Of a DNA stretch of 48,535 nucleotides, positions 24,696 through 32,658 are shown in pieces. The DNA is from Sphingobium sp. CCH11-B1 (GTDB lineage: Bacteria > Pseudomonadota > Alphaproteobacteria > Sphingomonadales > Sphingomonadaceae). The position numbers and the translations under genes were made by a program. The notes beneath the pieces were generated by a model that saw nothing but the letters and a program-made list of their open reading frames with translations, did not search any database and was not told where the DNA came from. The DNA lies in contig NZ_LSJY01000204.1 of NCBI RefSeq assembly GCF_001556865.1, positions 1-48,535 on the forward strand. Direction: 5' to 3'. Numbering within the stretch: the stretch's first letter is position 1; each line of letters starts with the position of its first letter.

Positions 24696-25202
24696 ATGCG
24701 CGCCATCCTGACGATCGCGGCAGTTGCGCTGACGCTGGCGGCCTGTTCGGGCAAGAAGGACGAGGGGCCGACCCAGCGCGAGCAGATCGGCCAGACGTGG
24801 AAATATGAAGGTGGCGAAGGCGGCGGCGCGAAGGGCGCGAAGGTCGCCTATATCGGCAGCACCAACACGGTGCAGACGATGACCGCGCCCGACACTTTTT
24901 CGGTGCTGCTGGTCCAGCCGCTCAAGAACGGGACGGCGGATGTGACCGTGAAGCTGGTCGGCGCGCCTTTCACCTGCGACCTGTCCGATTGCCGCGTGCG
25001 GGCCAGCGTGGATGGGGGCGAGGTGGAGGAATGGCAAGGCCGGGTTGCGACCAATGACGATGGCATCACCATCGCGCCGTCGCAGGGGGCCTATGCCGCG
25101 ATCAAAGGCGCGAAGACGCTGAAGGTCGATCTGGTGGTGGACGGCAAGGAAAAGACCGCGCCGTTCACGTTCAACCTGGCCGGGTTGGATTTGAAGGGGT
25201 GA
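24696..25202 (+). CDS. Putative lipoprotein of unknown function
   Basis: 168-aa protein with a short signal peptide and lipobox LTLAAC (Cys17) followed by a Ser/Gly/Lys/Asp-rich linker. The remainder is predicted mostly beta and includes FTCDLSDCRVRASVDGG, whose two cysteines may form a disulfide. AAGGAGA precedes the ATG at 24696 by six bases. It follows sufE by 60 bp on the same strand and may share its transcript, but nothing links the two functionally. Confidence 0.78.
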   Translation: MRAILTIAAVALTLAACSGKKDEGPTQREQIGQTWKYEGGEGGGAKGAKVAYIGSTNTVQTMTAPDTFSVLLVQPLKNGTADVTVKLVGAPFTCDLSDCRVRASVDGGEVEEWQGRVATNDDGITIAPSQGAYAAIKGAKTLKVDLVVDGKEKTAPFTFNLAGLDLKG

Positions 25203-25272
25203 ATTCGACCTGTCGCCGTTCGCACTGACCCAAGCCCTTTGCTCGCCCAGGATTAACGGAAGCAGGGTTGGC

Positions 25273-26970
25273 TCATTCCTGCAGGGACACGCCAGGGCTG
25301 CGAGGATCGGCGGCGCCCTGCCACCGGCCGTCGGGCAGGCGTTCGGCGGCATTGGCCTTGAGACCGAGGCGGGAGATGCTGACGCGGTGGCCGAGCTTTT
25401 CGAGCGGGGCCTTCATCGCTTCGAGCGATGTGCCCTGTTCGAGCACGAGACCGTCGCCGTTGAAGAACAGGAGGCCTTGGGCGATGGATTCCTGCGCGGA
25501 CAGGCCCCAGTCGAAATGGGCGATCAGCGCCTTTGCTACCTGCATGATGATGGTCTTGCCGCCCGCCGCGCCAACGGTGAAGACGGGCACGCCCTTGGCG
25601 TCATAGACGATGGTCGGCGACATGGAGGAAAGCGGGCGCTTGCCCGGCTCGACCCGATTGGCGACGGGCGCGCCACTGCGTTCGGGCGTGAAGCTGAAAT
25701 CGGTGAGTTCGTTGTTGAGGATCACGCCGTTGGCGATCAGCTGGCTGCCGAAGAAGCTTTCGATCGTGGAGGTCCAGGCGACGATGTCGCCGTTGCGGTC
25801 CACGGCGACGAAATGGCTGGTGCCTTCTTCGGGCTGCGGCTTTGCGGCAGTGCGTGGCTGCGCGCCCGGGGGCGTGCCGGGCCTGTAGTCGTTCAGCGCC
25901 TTGTTCACGCGGATGAGGGCCGAGCGTTGCTTTAGATAAGCGGGGGAGATCATACCTTTGGCCGGCACGGAGACGAAGGCCGGATCGCCCAGCCAGGTTT
26001 CGCGGTCGGCATAGGCGAGTTGCATCGCTTCGCCGATGACGTGCCAACTGCGCGGATCGTCCTTGCCCCATTGTTTCAGCGGGAAGCGTTCGACCATGCC
26101 CAATATTTCCAGCACGGTTATGCCGCCAGCCGAGGCGGGGGCCATGCCGCAGATTTTCCACACGCGATATTTGCCACAGATCGGCTGGCGCGGGATCGCC
26201 TTGTAGCCGGCGATGTCGGCCTCCGTCATCGGCACGGGGTTTTTGGGCGCATTGGTGACGGCTGCGCTCAGTAATTTGGCGTTCTCACCAGTGTAGAAGG
26301 CGTCCGGCCCTTCGGCGGCGATTCGCTTGTAAAGAGCGGCGAGTGGCGGATTTTTCAGTGTTGTGCCGACCGGCGGCGGCGCGCCGTTTACCCAGAAGAG
26401 CTTCTGGATTTCGGGGAAGTCGGCCCAGACAGACTGGGTAGCGCGCAGGGCGGTCGCGGTGCGCTCGCCCAGCTGGAAACCGTCCTGCGCGTAGCGGATC
26501 GCGGGTTGAAACAGGTCGGCCCAGGGGAGCTTGCCCCATTGCCGGTGCGCGTCCCATGCCATGCGCAGGTTGCCCGGCACGCCGACCGAATAGCCGCCGG
26601 GCCAGGCGTCACGGAAGGAAAGCGGCTTGCCGTCCTTCATGAACCGGTCGGGCCGGGCGGCGGCGGGCGCGGTTTCCCGCCCGTCGATCGTGTCGAGCGC
26701 GCCGGTGCGGCCGTCATGGTGCAGAATGAAGCCGCCGCCGCCGATGCCGCTGTTGTGCGGTTCCACCACGCCCAGCGTCAGCATCATGGCGATGGCGGCG
26801 TCCGTGGCGTTACCGCCCTTGCGCAGAATTTCCTGACCCGCCTGCGCTGCGCGCGGATCGGCCGCGGACACGGTGGCATTGGCGGAGACCGGCGTGCGGG
26901 CAGTCGCCGGCTGGGGAAGGAGGGCGACAAGAGCGAAGGGGGCCAGAAGGCTCAGGAAGCGGGACGTCAT
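25273..26970 (-). CDS. ggt: Gamma-glutamyltransferase
   Basis: 565-aa periplasmic enzyme that cleaves gamma-glutamyl compounds such as glutathione. A signal peptide covers the first ~25 residues (ending PATARTP). The precursor should cut itself before Thr384 in EEGTSHFVAVD, making a large and a small subunit, with Thr384 as nucleophile. The conserved SGIGGGGF, SSMSPTIVYD and VGAAGGKTI segments are intact. ATG at 26970 is used; GTG at 26979 is possible. It lies 56 bp after pyrD on the same strand and may be read from the pyrD promoter. Confidence 0.95.
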   Translation of the reverse strand: MTSRFLSLLAPFALVALLPQPATARTPVSANATVSAADPRAAQAGQEILRKGGNATDAAIAMMLTLGVVEPHNSGIGGGGFILHHDGRTGALDTIDGRETAPAAARPDRFMKDGKPLSFRDAWPGGYSVGVPGNLRMAWDAHRQWGKLPWADLFQPAIRYAQDGFQLGERTATALRATQSVWADFPEIQKLFWVNGAPPPVGTTLKNPPLAALYKRIAAEGPDAFYTGENAKLLSAAVTNAPKNPVPMTEADIAGYKAIPRQPICGKYRVWKICGMAPASAGGITVLEILGMVERFPLKQWGKDDPRSWHVIGEAMQLAYADRETWLGDPAFVSVPAKGMISPAYLKQRSALIRVNKALNDYRPGTPPGAQPRTAAKPQPEEGTSHFVAVDRNGDIVAWTSTIESFFGSQLIANGVILNNELTDFSFTPERSGAPVANRVEPGKRPLSSMSPTIVYDAKGVPVFTVGAAGGKTIIMQVAKALIAHFDWGLSAQESIAQGLLFFNGDGLVLEQGTSLEAMKAPLEKLGHRVSISRLGLKANAAERLPDGRWQGAADPRSPGVSLQE

Positions 26971-27026
26971 CGGTGGCACGATAGCTATAAGGTTCCGCTC
27001 TGCAACCTGTTTGCCATGAAGAGGCG

Positions 27027-28079
27027 TCAGGCGTCGATGCCGACCGCTTGCGCGACATTGGCGATGCCGTCGCGCTGCAGGAGCCGTTTAAGCCCCGCAT
27101 TGATGCGCTTCGCCAGATAGGGGCCTTCATAGACCATGGCGCTGTAAAGCTGGACCAGCGACGCGCCGGCGCGGATGCGGGCATAGGCCTGTTCCGCGGT
27201 AGCGATCCCGCCGACGCCGATCAGCGGCAACTGCGTGCCCAGCAAGCGACGAAAGTCCGTGAGCCGCTGGTGCGAGAGGTCGGTGAGCGGCGCGCCGGAG
27301 AGGCCGCCCGCTTCCCCAGCGTGAGGTGAACGCAGCGCGGGCCGCGTGATCGTGGTGTTGGAAACGATCAGCGCGTCGACCCGGTGGTCGAGACAGGCGG
27401 CGGCAATATCCTGCACATCGACGGGTTCCAGGTCTGGCGCGACCTTGAGGAAGACAGGGGTCGTATCCCCCCCCCGCGCCGCCATCACCGCGCCGAGCAG
27501 ATCGTCGAGCGCGGCCCGCCCCTGGAGCGCACGCAGGCCCGGCGTGTTGGGCGAGGAGATGTTGACGGTGAGATAATCGGCGAGCGGGGTCATCACCCGG
27601 ACACCCGTGACATAATCGGCGATGCCACGCCCGGCCGCCGTCGCATCCTTGTTCGCGCCGATATTGACGCCGATGATCGGGCCGTCGCCCTTGGGCCGTC
27701 GATAGCGGGCGATGCGATCCGCCGCGGCGCCCTGCCCGCCATTGTTGAAGCCGAACCGGTTGATGACGGCGCGGTCCGCCACCAGCCGGAACAGGCGCGG
27801 TTGGGGATTGCCCGGCTGCGCCAGCGGCGTCAGCGTGCCAAGCTCCGCGAAGCCGAAGCCCAGGCCGTGCATCTTGTGCGCGATGCGCCCGTCCTTGTCA
27901 TAGCCGGCGGCGAGTCCGACCGGGTTGGGGAAGCGGATTCCCGCGACGCTGCTTTCCAGCATCGGGTCCTGTGGCAGTGCCGCACGGGTTGGCAGTAAGC
28001 GGAGCGCGGCGATCGACAGATGATGCGCGCGTTCGGCATCCAGCGCAAAGAGCAGCGGGCGAAGCAGGCGGTAGGACAT
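27027..28079 (-). CDS. pyrD: Dihydroorotate dehydrogenase (quinone), class 2
   Basis: 350-aa membrane-associated flavoenzyme of pyrimidine synthesis that oxidises dihydroorotate to orotate with quinone. The N-terminal helical extension (MSYRLLRPLLFALDAERAHHL) is typical of the class 2 enzymes. FMN and substrate motifs NRFGFNNGG, VNIGANK, TVNISSPNTPGLR (with the catalytic Ser of class 2), KVAPDL, SNTTITRP and GVGGI are all present. ATG at 28079 fits homology; the frame is open to 28160. A TATAAT hexamer lies about 80 bp upstream. Confidence 0.97.
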   Translation of the reverse strand: MSYRLLRPLLFALDAERAHHLSIAALRLLPTRAALPQDPMLESSVAGIRFPNPVGLAAGYDKDGRIAHKMHGLGFGFAELGTLTPLAQPGNPQPRLFRLVADRAVINRFGFNNGGQGAAADRIARYRRPKGDGPIIGVNIGANKDATAAGRGIADYVTGVRVMTPLADYLTVNISSPNTPGLRALQGRAALDDLLGAVMAARGGDTTPVFLKVAPDLEPVDVQDIAAACLDHRVDALIVSNTTITRPALRSPHAGEAGGLSGAPLTDLSHQRLTDFRRLLGTQLPLIGVGGIATAEQAYARIRAGASLVQLYSAMVYEGPYLAKRINAGLKRLLQRDGIANVAQAVGIDA

Positions 28080-28158
28080 GGCGTGCCTATGCCAGTCCCG
28101 ACCAGGAACGTCGAGTCGCTGTTGCACAAAAGGCACAGGGCTCCCAGTTTGACAGATC

Positions 28159-28164
28159 ATTATA
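28159..28164 (-). promoter_or_regulatory. Candidate -10 box for pyrD
   Basis: Perfect TATAAT on the minus strand, about 80 bp before the pyrD ATG. No good -35 hexamer is found at 16-18 bases, so this is tentative. Confidence 0.3.
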
Positions 28165-28223
28165 AAAAAGTGGGTCCATCCTAATGGTCCGCTCCGTCAA
28201 ATGTCCGTTTCGTCCAATAAAAT

Positions 28224-28328
28224 GTCTCTGAGTCGGGCGTAAGGCGCGCTTGCGACCCGAAGGCTCTAGGCCATTTGGCCGATGAGACCTTTTCCTGACC
28301 CGGCGAGACATCGCCGGGTCATTTTTTT
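28224..28328 (+). ncRNA. Structured small RNA or 5' attenuator, unknown family
   Basis: Read as RNA on the plus strand, this segment folds on paper into a closed unit followed by a terminator. TCGGG-CGTAAG (28233-28243) pairs with CTTGCG-A-CCCGA (28249-28260) as an 11-bp stem with one bulged A and loop GCGCG. GGCC-ATTT-GGCC (28269-28280) is a second hairpin. GTCTC (28224-28228) pairs with GAGAC (28284-28288) to close both. A strong intrinsic terminator ends it. There is no plus-strand gene for 3 kb upstream. It is either a ~105-nt independent small RNA or a leader attenuator of the AraC-type gene that starts 88 bp later. No Rfam family is recognised and no convincing promoter is found. Confidence 0.48.
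28297..28328 (+). terminator. Strong plus-strand intrinsic terminator without an upstream gene
   Basis: Perfect 10-bp stem GACCCGGCGA (28297-28306) with its complement (28311-28320), loop GACA, then A and seven T residues (28322-28328). It is oriented for the plus strand, where the nearest upstream gene ended at 25202. Confidence 0.88.
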
Positions 28329-28416
28329 CATCCGTGCCTGCCAAAGATTTTTTATCCCTTGTTTTGCGGGCTCTTGCGCGCCGTGACTGATAGCGCATAG
28401 TGGGCCGGGGTGATTA

Positions 28417-29355
28417 ATGGGGATGGTTAACGGGGATACGCCCGGCAGTGGGGTCGCACTGCCGGACGAGCAGGGTCCATTATCCTATCGAGTCGACGCG
28501 GCGCAGGGGCCGGTCCGGCTCCGTTATGTTGCGCCTCCGGCGTATCTCACGCCTTATATCGGTTCACTCTATCTCTTTACCGTATCCGCGGACCGCTTCG
28601 CGGATTTCACGCGAGCCGACGTGCCGCAACTCCGTTTCATGCTGGAGGGTGGCGGCGACTATTTTTTTCAGGACGGCGGGGTGGCGGCGACGCCGGAAGT
28701 CTGCCTGCTGGGTCCGACCATGGGCGCGACACGGTTCCAGCTGGACCGGCCATCGCGCGTTCTAGGCTTGTCGCTGTTGCCGGCCGGCTGGCTGGCGCTG
28801 CACGGTGGCGACGCCAGCCTGATGGCGGACAGGCTGTGCGACATGGGCGGCCGCGGAGAGGTGTATCGCACGCTGCTGGAGCGGCTGCGGGCGATGGACG
28901 AGGATGCGGACGCGATGGCGGAGCTGTGCTGGAGCGAACTGGAGCGGCTGATCCGGCCGCCGCAGCAGGCGGTGTGGAAACTGCTGGCGGCCGTGGACCA
29001 GTGGCTGATGGGGGAAGGATCGCCCCGGGTCGAGGCGCTGGCTGAGGAAACCGGCCTGTCTCAGCGCCAGCTCGCCCGGCTGACCAACCGTTATTATGGC
29101 GCGCCGCCCAAATTGCTGGCGCGCAAATATCGGGCGTTGCGCTGTTCGGCCAAGATCGCGTTGGACGGGGAAAGCTGGCAGCAATTGTGCGACGAGGGCG
29201 GCTTTTACGACCAGTCGCATTTCATCCGGGAAATCAAGCATTTCATCGGCCTGACGCCGCTTCAGCTGCAGACCGAGCCGAGCGCGGTGGCGCAGCTCAC
29301 CCTGCTGCGCCGGTCGCTCGGCGGCGATGTCGCCGTGCTCAACCGTCTGTCCTGA
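28417..29355 (+). CDS. AraC-family transcriptional regulator
   Basis: 312-aa regulator. The C-terminal part (~195-275) is an AraC-type double helix-turn-helix: VEALAEETGLSQRQLARLTNRYYG is the first and DEGGFYDQSHFIREIKHFIGLTP the second, with the conserved SHF-R-K-F--G-TP pattern. The N-terminal ~190 residues resemble the sensor half of AraC regulators that read host or environmental signals, but no known ligand pocket is identifiable. The ATG at 28417 follows GGGGTGA. Its leader contains the structured RNA at 28224-28328, so it may be controlled by attenuation. The target genes are unknown. Confidence 0.88.
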   Translation: MGMVNGDTPGSGVALPDEQGPLSYRVDAAQGPVRLRYVAPPAYLTPYIGSLYLFTVSADRFADFTRADVPQLRFMLEGGGDYFFQDGGVAATPEVCLLGPTMGATRFQLDRPSRVLGLSLLPAGWLALHGGDASLMADRLCDMGGRGEVYRTLLERLRAMDEDADAMAELCWSELERLIRPPQQAVWKLLAAVDQWLMGEGSPRVEALAEETGLSQRQLARLTNRYYGAPPKLLARKYRALRCSAKIALDGESWQQLCDEGGFYDQSHFIREIKHFIGLTPLQLQTEPSAVAQLTLLRRSLGGDVAVLNRLS

Positions 29356-29403
29356 TCCAGCGGATTGGCCCTTGATTCCGGGGCTCGAGGGGACCACATG
29401 CGC

Positions 29404-29426
29404 AATCGGATCGAATCGATCTGATT
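29404..29426. promoter_or_regulatory. Near-perfect 23-bp palindrome before the rrf2/suf operon
   Basis: AATCGGATCGA (29404-29414) and TCGATCTGATT (29416-29426) are inverted copies over 11 bases with one mismatch, around a single central A. It ends 15 bases before the rrf2 ATG. The odd length and single-base centre suit a dimeric winged-helix regulator. Autoregulation by the encoded Rrf2 protein is inference. Confidence 0.55.
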
Positions 29427-29441
29427 TGAGAATGGTTTGCA

Positions 29442-29852
29442 ATGCGTCTGTCGAGTTTCGCTGACTATGCCGTGGTATTGATGAGCGCGGCCGCGCGCCA
29501 TTGCGGTGCTGCAAAGATGAACGCGACGACGCTGAGCGCCGAGACCGGTATTCCGCTGCCCACCGCGCAGAAGCTGGTAAGCCGCCTGTCGGCGGCGGGG
29601 CTGCTTGAATCCAGCCGGGGAACCGGCGGCGGCGTGCGCCTGTCGCGCCCGCCTGCCGCGATCACGCTGGCCGATGTGGTGGAGGCGGTGGAAGGCCCCA
29701 TCGCCATGACCGCCTGCACGGAAATGGGCGCGCATGACTGCAATCTGGAGACGGACTGCCGTATCCGCCCGCACATGAATGTGGCGAACAATGCGATCCG
29801 CTCCGCGCTCGCGGGGGTGACGATCGCGAGTTTGACGAGAGAAATGGCATGA
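29442..29852 (+). CDS. Rrf2-family Fe-S-sensing regulator of the suf operon
   Basis: 136-aa winged-helix regulator. It starts [11 protein letters not shown] as in IscR/Rrf2 proteins, and the DNA-binding helix is [21 protein letters not shown]. Cys92, Cys100 and Cys106, with His111, match the three-Cys cluster site of IscR-like sensors. It probably binds an Fe-S cluster and adjusts suf expression to cluster status. Its stop overlaps the sufB start by four bases (ATGA). A 23-bp near-palindrome lies just before its start. Confidence 0.93.
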   Translation: MRLSSFADYAVVLMSAAARHCGAAKMNATTLSAETGIPLPTAQKLVSRLSAAGLLESSRGTGGGVRLSRPPAAITLADVVEAVEGPIAMTACTEMGAHDCNLETDCRIRPHMNVANNAIRSALAGVTIASLTREMA

Positions 29853-31333
29853 CCGACGAAGCAACCGCAGTGCGTAATCAGGAAGCTTTCGACGCGGCGC
29901 AGCGCGCCTCGACATACGAGCATGGCTGGTCGTCGGAAATCGAGCAGGATTTCGCGCCCAAGGGGCTGAACGAGGACACTGTCCGCTTCATTTCCGCCAA
30001 GAAGGGCGAACCGCAATGGCTGCTCGACTGGCGGCTGAAGGCGTTCGCCATGTGGAAGGAGATGGAGGCGCCCGACTGGGCAAAGCTCAACGTGCCGCCG
30101 ATCGACTATCAGGACGCCTATTATTATGCCGAGCCCAAGAAGAAGGCGGAGCTGAACAGCCTTGACGAGGTCGATCCCGAGATTCTCGCCACCTATAAGA
30201 AGCTGGGCATCCCGATCGCCGAGCAGGAAGTGCTGGCCGGCGTAAAGGGCGCGCGCAAGGTCGCGGTGGACGCGGTGTTCGACAGCGTCTCGGTCGCCAC
30301 GACCTTCCGCAAGGAGCTGGAAGAAGCAGGCGTCATCTTCCGCTCCATCAGCGAGGCGGTGAAGGAATATCCCGACCTGATCCGCAAATGGCTGGGCAAG
30401 GTCGTGCCCATGCACGACAATTATTTCGCGACATTGAACTGCGCGGTCTTTTCCGATGGGACGTTCGTCTACATTCCCAAGGGCGTGCGCTGCCCGATGG
30501 AGCTGTCCACCTATTTCCGCATCAATGCGGAGAATACCGGGCAGTTCGAGCGGACGCTGATCGTCGCGGACGAAGGGGCCTATGTCTCCTACCTCGAAGG
30601 CTGCACCGCGCCGATGCGCGACGAGAATCAGTTGCACGCCGCCGTCGTGGAACTGGTCGCGCTGGACGACGCCGAGATCAAATATTCGACCGTCCAGAAC
30701 TGGTATCCCGGCGACGAGCAGGGCAAGGGCGGCATTTATAATTTCGTGACCAAGCGCGCCTTGTGCCAGGGGCGCAACTCCAAGGTCAGCTGGACGCAGG
30801 TGGAGACGGGCAGCGCGATCACCTGGAAATATCCGTCCTGCGTGCTCAATGGCGAGAACAGCGTCGGCGAATTCTACTCCGTCGCGCTGACCAATAACAT
30901 GCAGCAGGCCGACACCGGCACGAAGATGATCCATAACGGCAAGGGGTCGCGGTCGACGATCGTGTCGAAGGGGATCAGTGCGGGGCGGAGCAACAACACA
31001 TATCGCGGGTTGGTGCGCGTCGGGCCGGGGGCGGAGGGGGTGCGCAACTTCACCCAGTGCGACAGCTTGCTGCTGGGCGACCAGTGTGGCGCGCATACCG
31101 TGCCCTATATCGAGGTGCGCAACCCGAGCGCGCAGATCGAGCATGAGGCGACGACCAGCAAGATCAGCGACGACCAGCTGTTCTACGCGATGCAGCGGGG
31201 CCTCGATCAGGAAGCGGCGGTCGGCTTGATCGTCAACGGCTTCGCGCGCGAGGTGCTGCAGCAACTTCCCATGGAGTTCGCGGTCGAGGCGCAGAAGCTG
31301 CTGGGCATCAGTCTTGAAGGCAGCGTGGGATAA
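29849..31333 (+). CDS. sufB: Fe-S cluster scaffold subunit SufB
   Basis: 494-aa core scaffold protein of the SufBC2D complex, on which sulfide and iron are assembled into clusters in the cytoplasm. The family segments [38 protein letters not shown] and [25 protein letters not shown] (with the conserved Cys) are complete, and it ends in the usual [13 protein letters not shown] region. The length is normal. Translation is coupled to rrf2 by a 4-nt overlap. It is followed by a 107-bp repeat-rich gap, the only real break in the operon. Confidence 0.97.
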   Translation: MTDEATAVRNQEAFDAAQRASTYEHGWSSEIEQDFAPKGLNEDTVRFISAKKGEPQWLLDWRLKAFAMWKEMEAPDWAKLNVPPIDYQDAYYYAEPKKKAELNSLDEVDPEILATYKKLGIPIAEQEVLAGVKGARKVAVDAVFDSVSVATTFRKELEEAGVIFRSISEAVKEYPDLIRKWLGKVVPMHDNYFATLNCAVFSDGTFVYIPKGVRCPMELSTYFRINAENTGQFERTLIVADEGAYVSYLEGCTAPMRDENQLHAAVVELVALDDAEIKYSTVQNWYPGDEQGKGGIYNFVTKRALCQGRNSKVSWTQVETGSAITWKYPSCVLNGENSVGEFYSVALTNNMQQADTGTKMIHNGKGSRSTIVSKGISAGRSNNTYRGLVRVGPGAEGVRNFTQCDSLLLGDQCGAHTVPYIEVRNPSAQIEHEATTSKISDDQLFYAMQRGLDQEAAVGLIVNGFAREVLQQLPMEFAVEAQKLLGISLEGSVG

Positions 31334-31340
31334 TATTGCA

Positions 31341-31415
31341 CGTCAGGCCGGACCTGATCCGGCATCCCGCTTGTCTTCGAGGGCAGCGGGCCGCGGGGTC
31401 AAGGCCGGGGTGACG
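31341..31415. repeat. Repeat-bounded spacer in the suf operon, CCGGGGTGACG family
   Basis: The ends 31341-31351 and 31405-31415 are inverted copies matching at 9 of 11 bases; the left inner part also forms a hairpin GCCGGA/TCCGGC (31347-31363). It resembles the palindrome at 13623-13653. It occupies most of the gap between sufB and the next gene and could stabilise or punctuate the mRNA there. Confidence 0.5.
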
Positions 31416-31440
31416 AAAACGGAATGATGAGGAAAGAGAC

Positions 31441-31896
31441 TTGAGCGACGAAGACGATATTCAGGATGCCCTGGCGGATTTCGCGGAAGATGTGGGCAAT
31501 GGCCAGGCGTGGACCGCCGCGATCCGTATCCTGACCGAGGATTATGAGCTGGAAGAGGGCGAGCTTGAGGCGCGGGCGCGCAAGGATTTTGGCGATCTCG
31601 ACGCTTATCAGGCGGAATGCCGCGACGCACTGGAGAAGGGCGATGTCGCCTTTACCGAGAAGCTGAAGAGCGACAAGGCTTTCCACAAGGCGAAGGCCCC
31701 CAATCTCGCCCGCATGGGGCCGGTGACTGAATTCGTGACCGGGCTGCTCGACAAGGGGTCGCCCGAAGCCGGGGCCGACTGGTGGCCCTATATGCCCATC
31801 AAGCGCCATATCGACACGCTGTTCCCCGCGCCGGGCGACGTGCGCGACATGGCCTTCTGGACCGCGCGGACACTCCAGCGCGCACATAAGGGTTGA
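31441..31896 (+). CDS. Unrecognised 151-aa protein encoded inside the suf operon
   Basis: Acidic soluble protein, predicted largely alpha-helical, with no signal peptide, no membrane segment and only one cysteine (Cys60), so it is not an obvious cluster carrier. The start is TTG at 31441, supported by GAGGAAAGAG immediately before it; no ATG fits. The acidic first 40 residues are followed by a helical middle (AYQAECRDALEKGDVAFTEK) and a Trp/Pro/Tyr region (GADWWPYMPIKRHIDTLFPAPGDVRD). Its stop abuts the sufC ATG, so it is certainly cotranslated with sufC. Position suggests a role with SufBCD; no family is recognised. Confidence 0.82.
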   Translation: MSDEDDIQDALADFAEDVGNGQAWTAAIRILTEDYELEEGELEARARKDFGDLDAYQAECRDALEKGDVAFTEKLKSDKAFHKAKAPNLARMGPVTEFVTGLLDKGSPEAGADWWPYMPIKRHIDTLFPAPGDVRDMAFWTARTLQRAHKG

Positions 31897-32658
31897 ATGA
31901 TGCTGACGATCGAAAACCTGTCCAACGAGATTGACGGCAAGGCGATCCTGAAGGGCCTGTCGCTCTCCATCAACGCGGGCGAAGTCCATGCGATCATGGG
32001 GCCGAACGGCGCGGGCAAATCAACGCTGGCCTACACGCTGGGCGGGCGGCCAGGCTATGAAGTGACAGGCGGCTCTGCGACCTTCGAGGGCGCCGACCTG
32101 CTCGATATGGAGCCGCATGAGCGCGCAGCGGCCGGACTGTTCCTGGGCTTCCAATATCCGGTCGAGATACCGGGCGTGTCCAACCTGCAGTTCCTGCGCG
32201 AATCCCTCAACAGTCAGAAGCGCGCGCGGGGCGAGGCGGAGTTGAATGGCGGGGAGTTCATCCGGCTGGCCAAGGAGAAGGCCGGGCTGCTTGGCCTCGA
32301 CATGGAGATGCTGAAGCGCCCGGTGAATGTCGGCTTTTCAGGCGGCGAGAAGAAGCGGGCCGAAATGGTGCAGATGGGCATTCTCGACCCGAAGCTGGCG
32401 ATATTGGACGAGACGGACTCGGGCCTCGACATCGACGCACTCAAGATCGTGGGCTCGGGCATCAATGCCATCATGCGCCAGAAAGAGGGTGGACCCGACA
32501 AGGCGGTGCTGCTCATCACTCACTATCAACGCCTGCTAGACTATGTGAAGCCGGACTTCGTCCATGTCCTGGCCGGCGGCCGGATCGTCAAGTCGGGCGG
32601 CCCCGAACTGGCGCTGGAACTGGAGCGCGAAGGCTATGCCGAGGTGGTGGCCGCGTGA
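31897..32658 (+). CDS. sufC: Fe-S assembly ATPase SufC
   Basis: 253-aa ABC-type ATPase subunit of the SufBCD complex; its ATP cycle opens the scaffold. Walker A is GPNGAGKST (Lys41), the ABC signature is FSGGEKKR, and Walker B with D-loop is LAILDETDSGLD. The length is normal for SufC. ATG at 31897 directly follows the upstream stop codon; a second ATG at 31900 is equally possible. Its stop overlaps the sufD GTG start by four bases (GTGA). Confidence 0.97.
   Translation: MMLTIENLSNEIDGKAILKGLSLSINAGEVHAIMGPNGAGKSTLAYTLGGRPGYEVTGGSATFEGADLLDMEPHERAAAGLFLGFQYPVEIPGVSNLQFLRESLNSQKRARGEAELNGGEFIRLAKEKAGLLGLDMEMLKRPVNVGFSGGEKKRAEMVQMGILDPKLAILDETDSGLDIDALKIVGSGINAIMRQKEGGPDKAVLLITHYQRLLDYVKPDFVHVLAGGRIVKSGGPELALELEREGYAEVVAA

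Noticed and set aside
28087..28398. 103-codon minus-strand ORF in the gene-free stretch before pyrD
   Set aside because: It would cross the structured RNA and terminator; basic, no domain, no ribosome site.
29465..31264. 599-codon minus-strand open frame opposite rrf2 and sufB
   Set aside because: Shadow of two conserved genes; no ribosome site or family.
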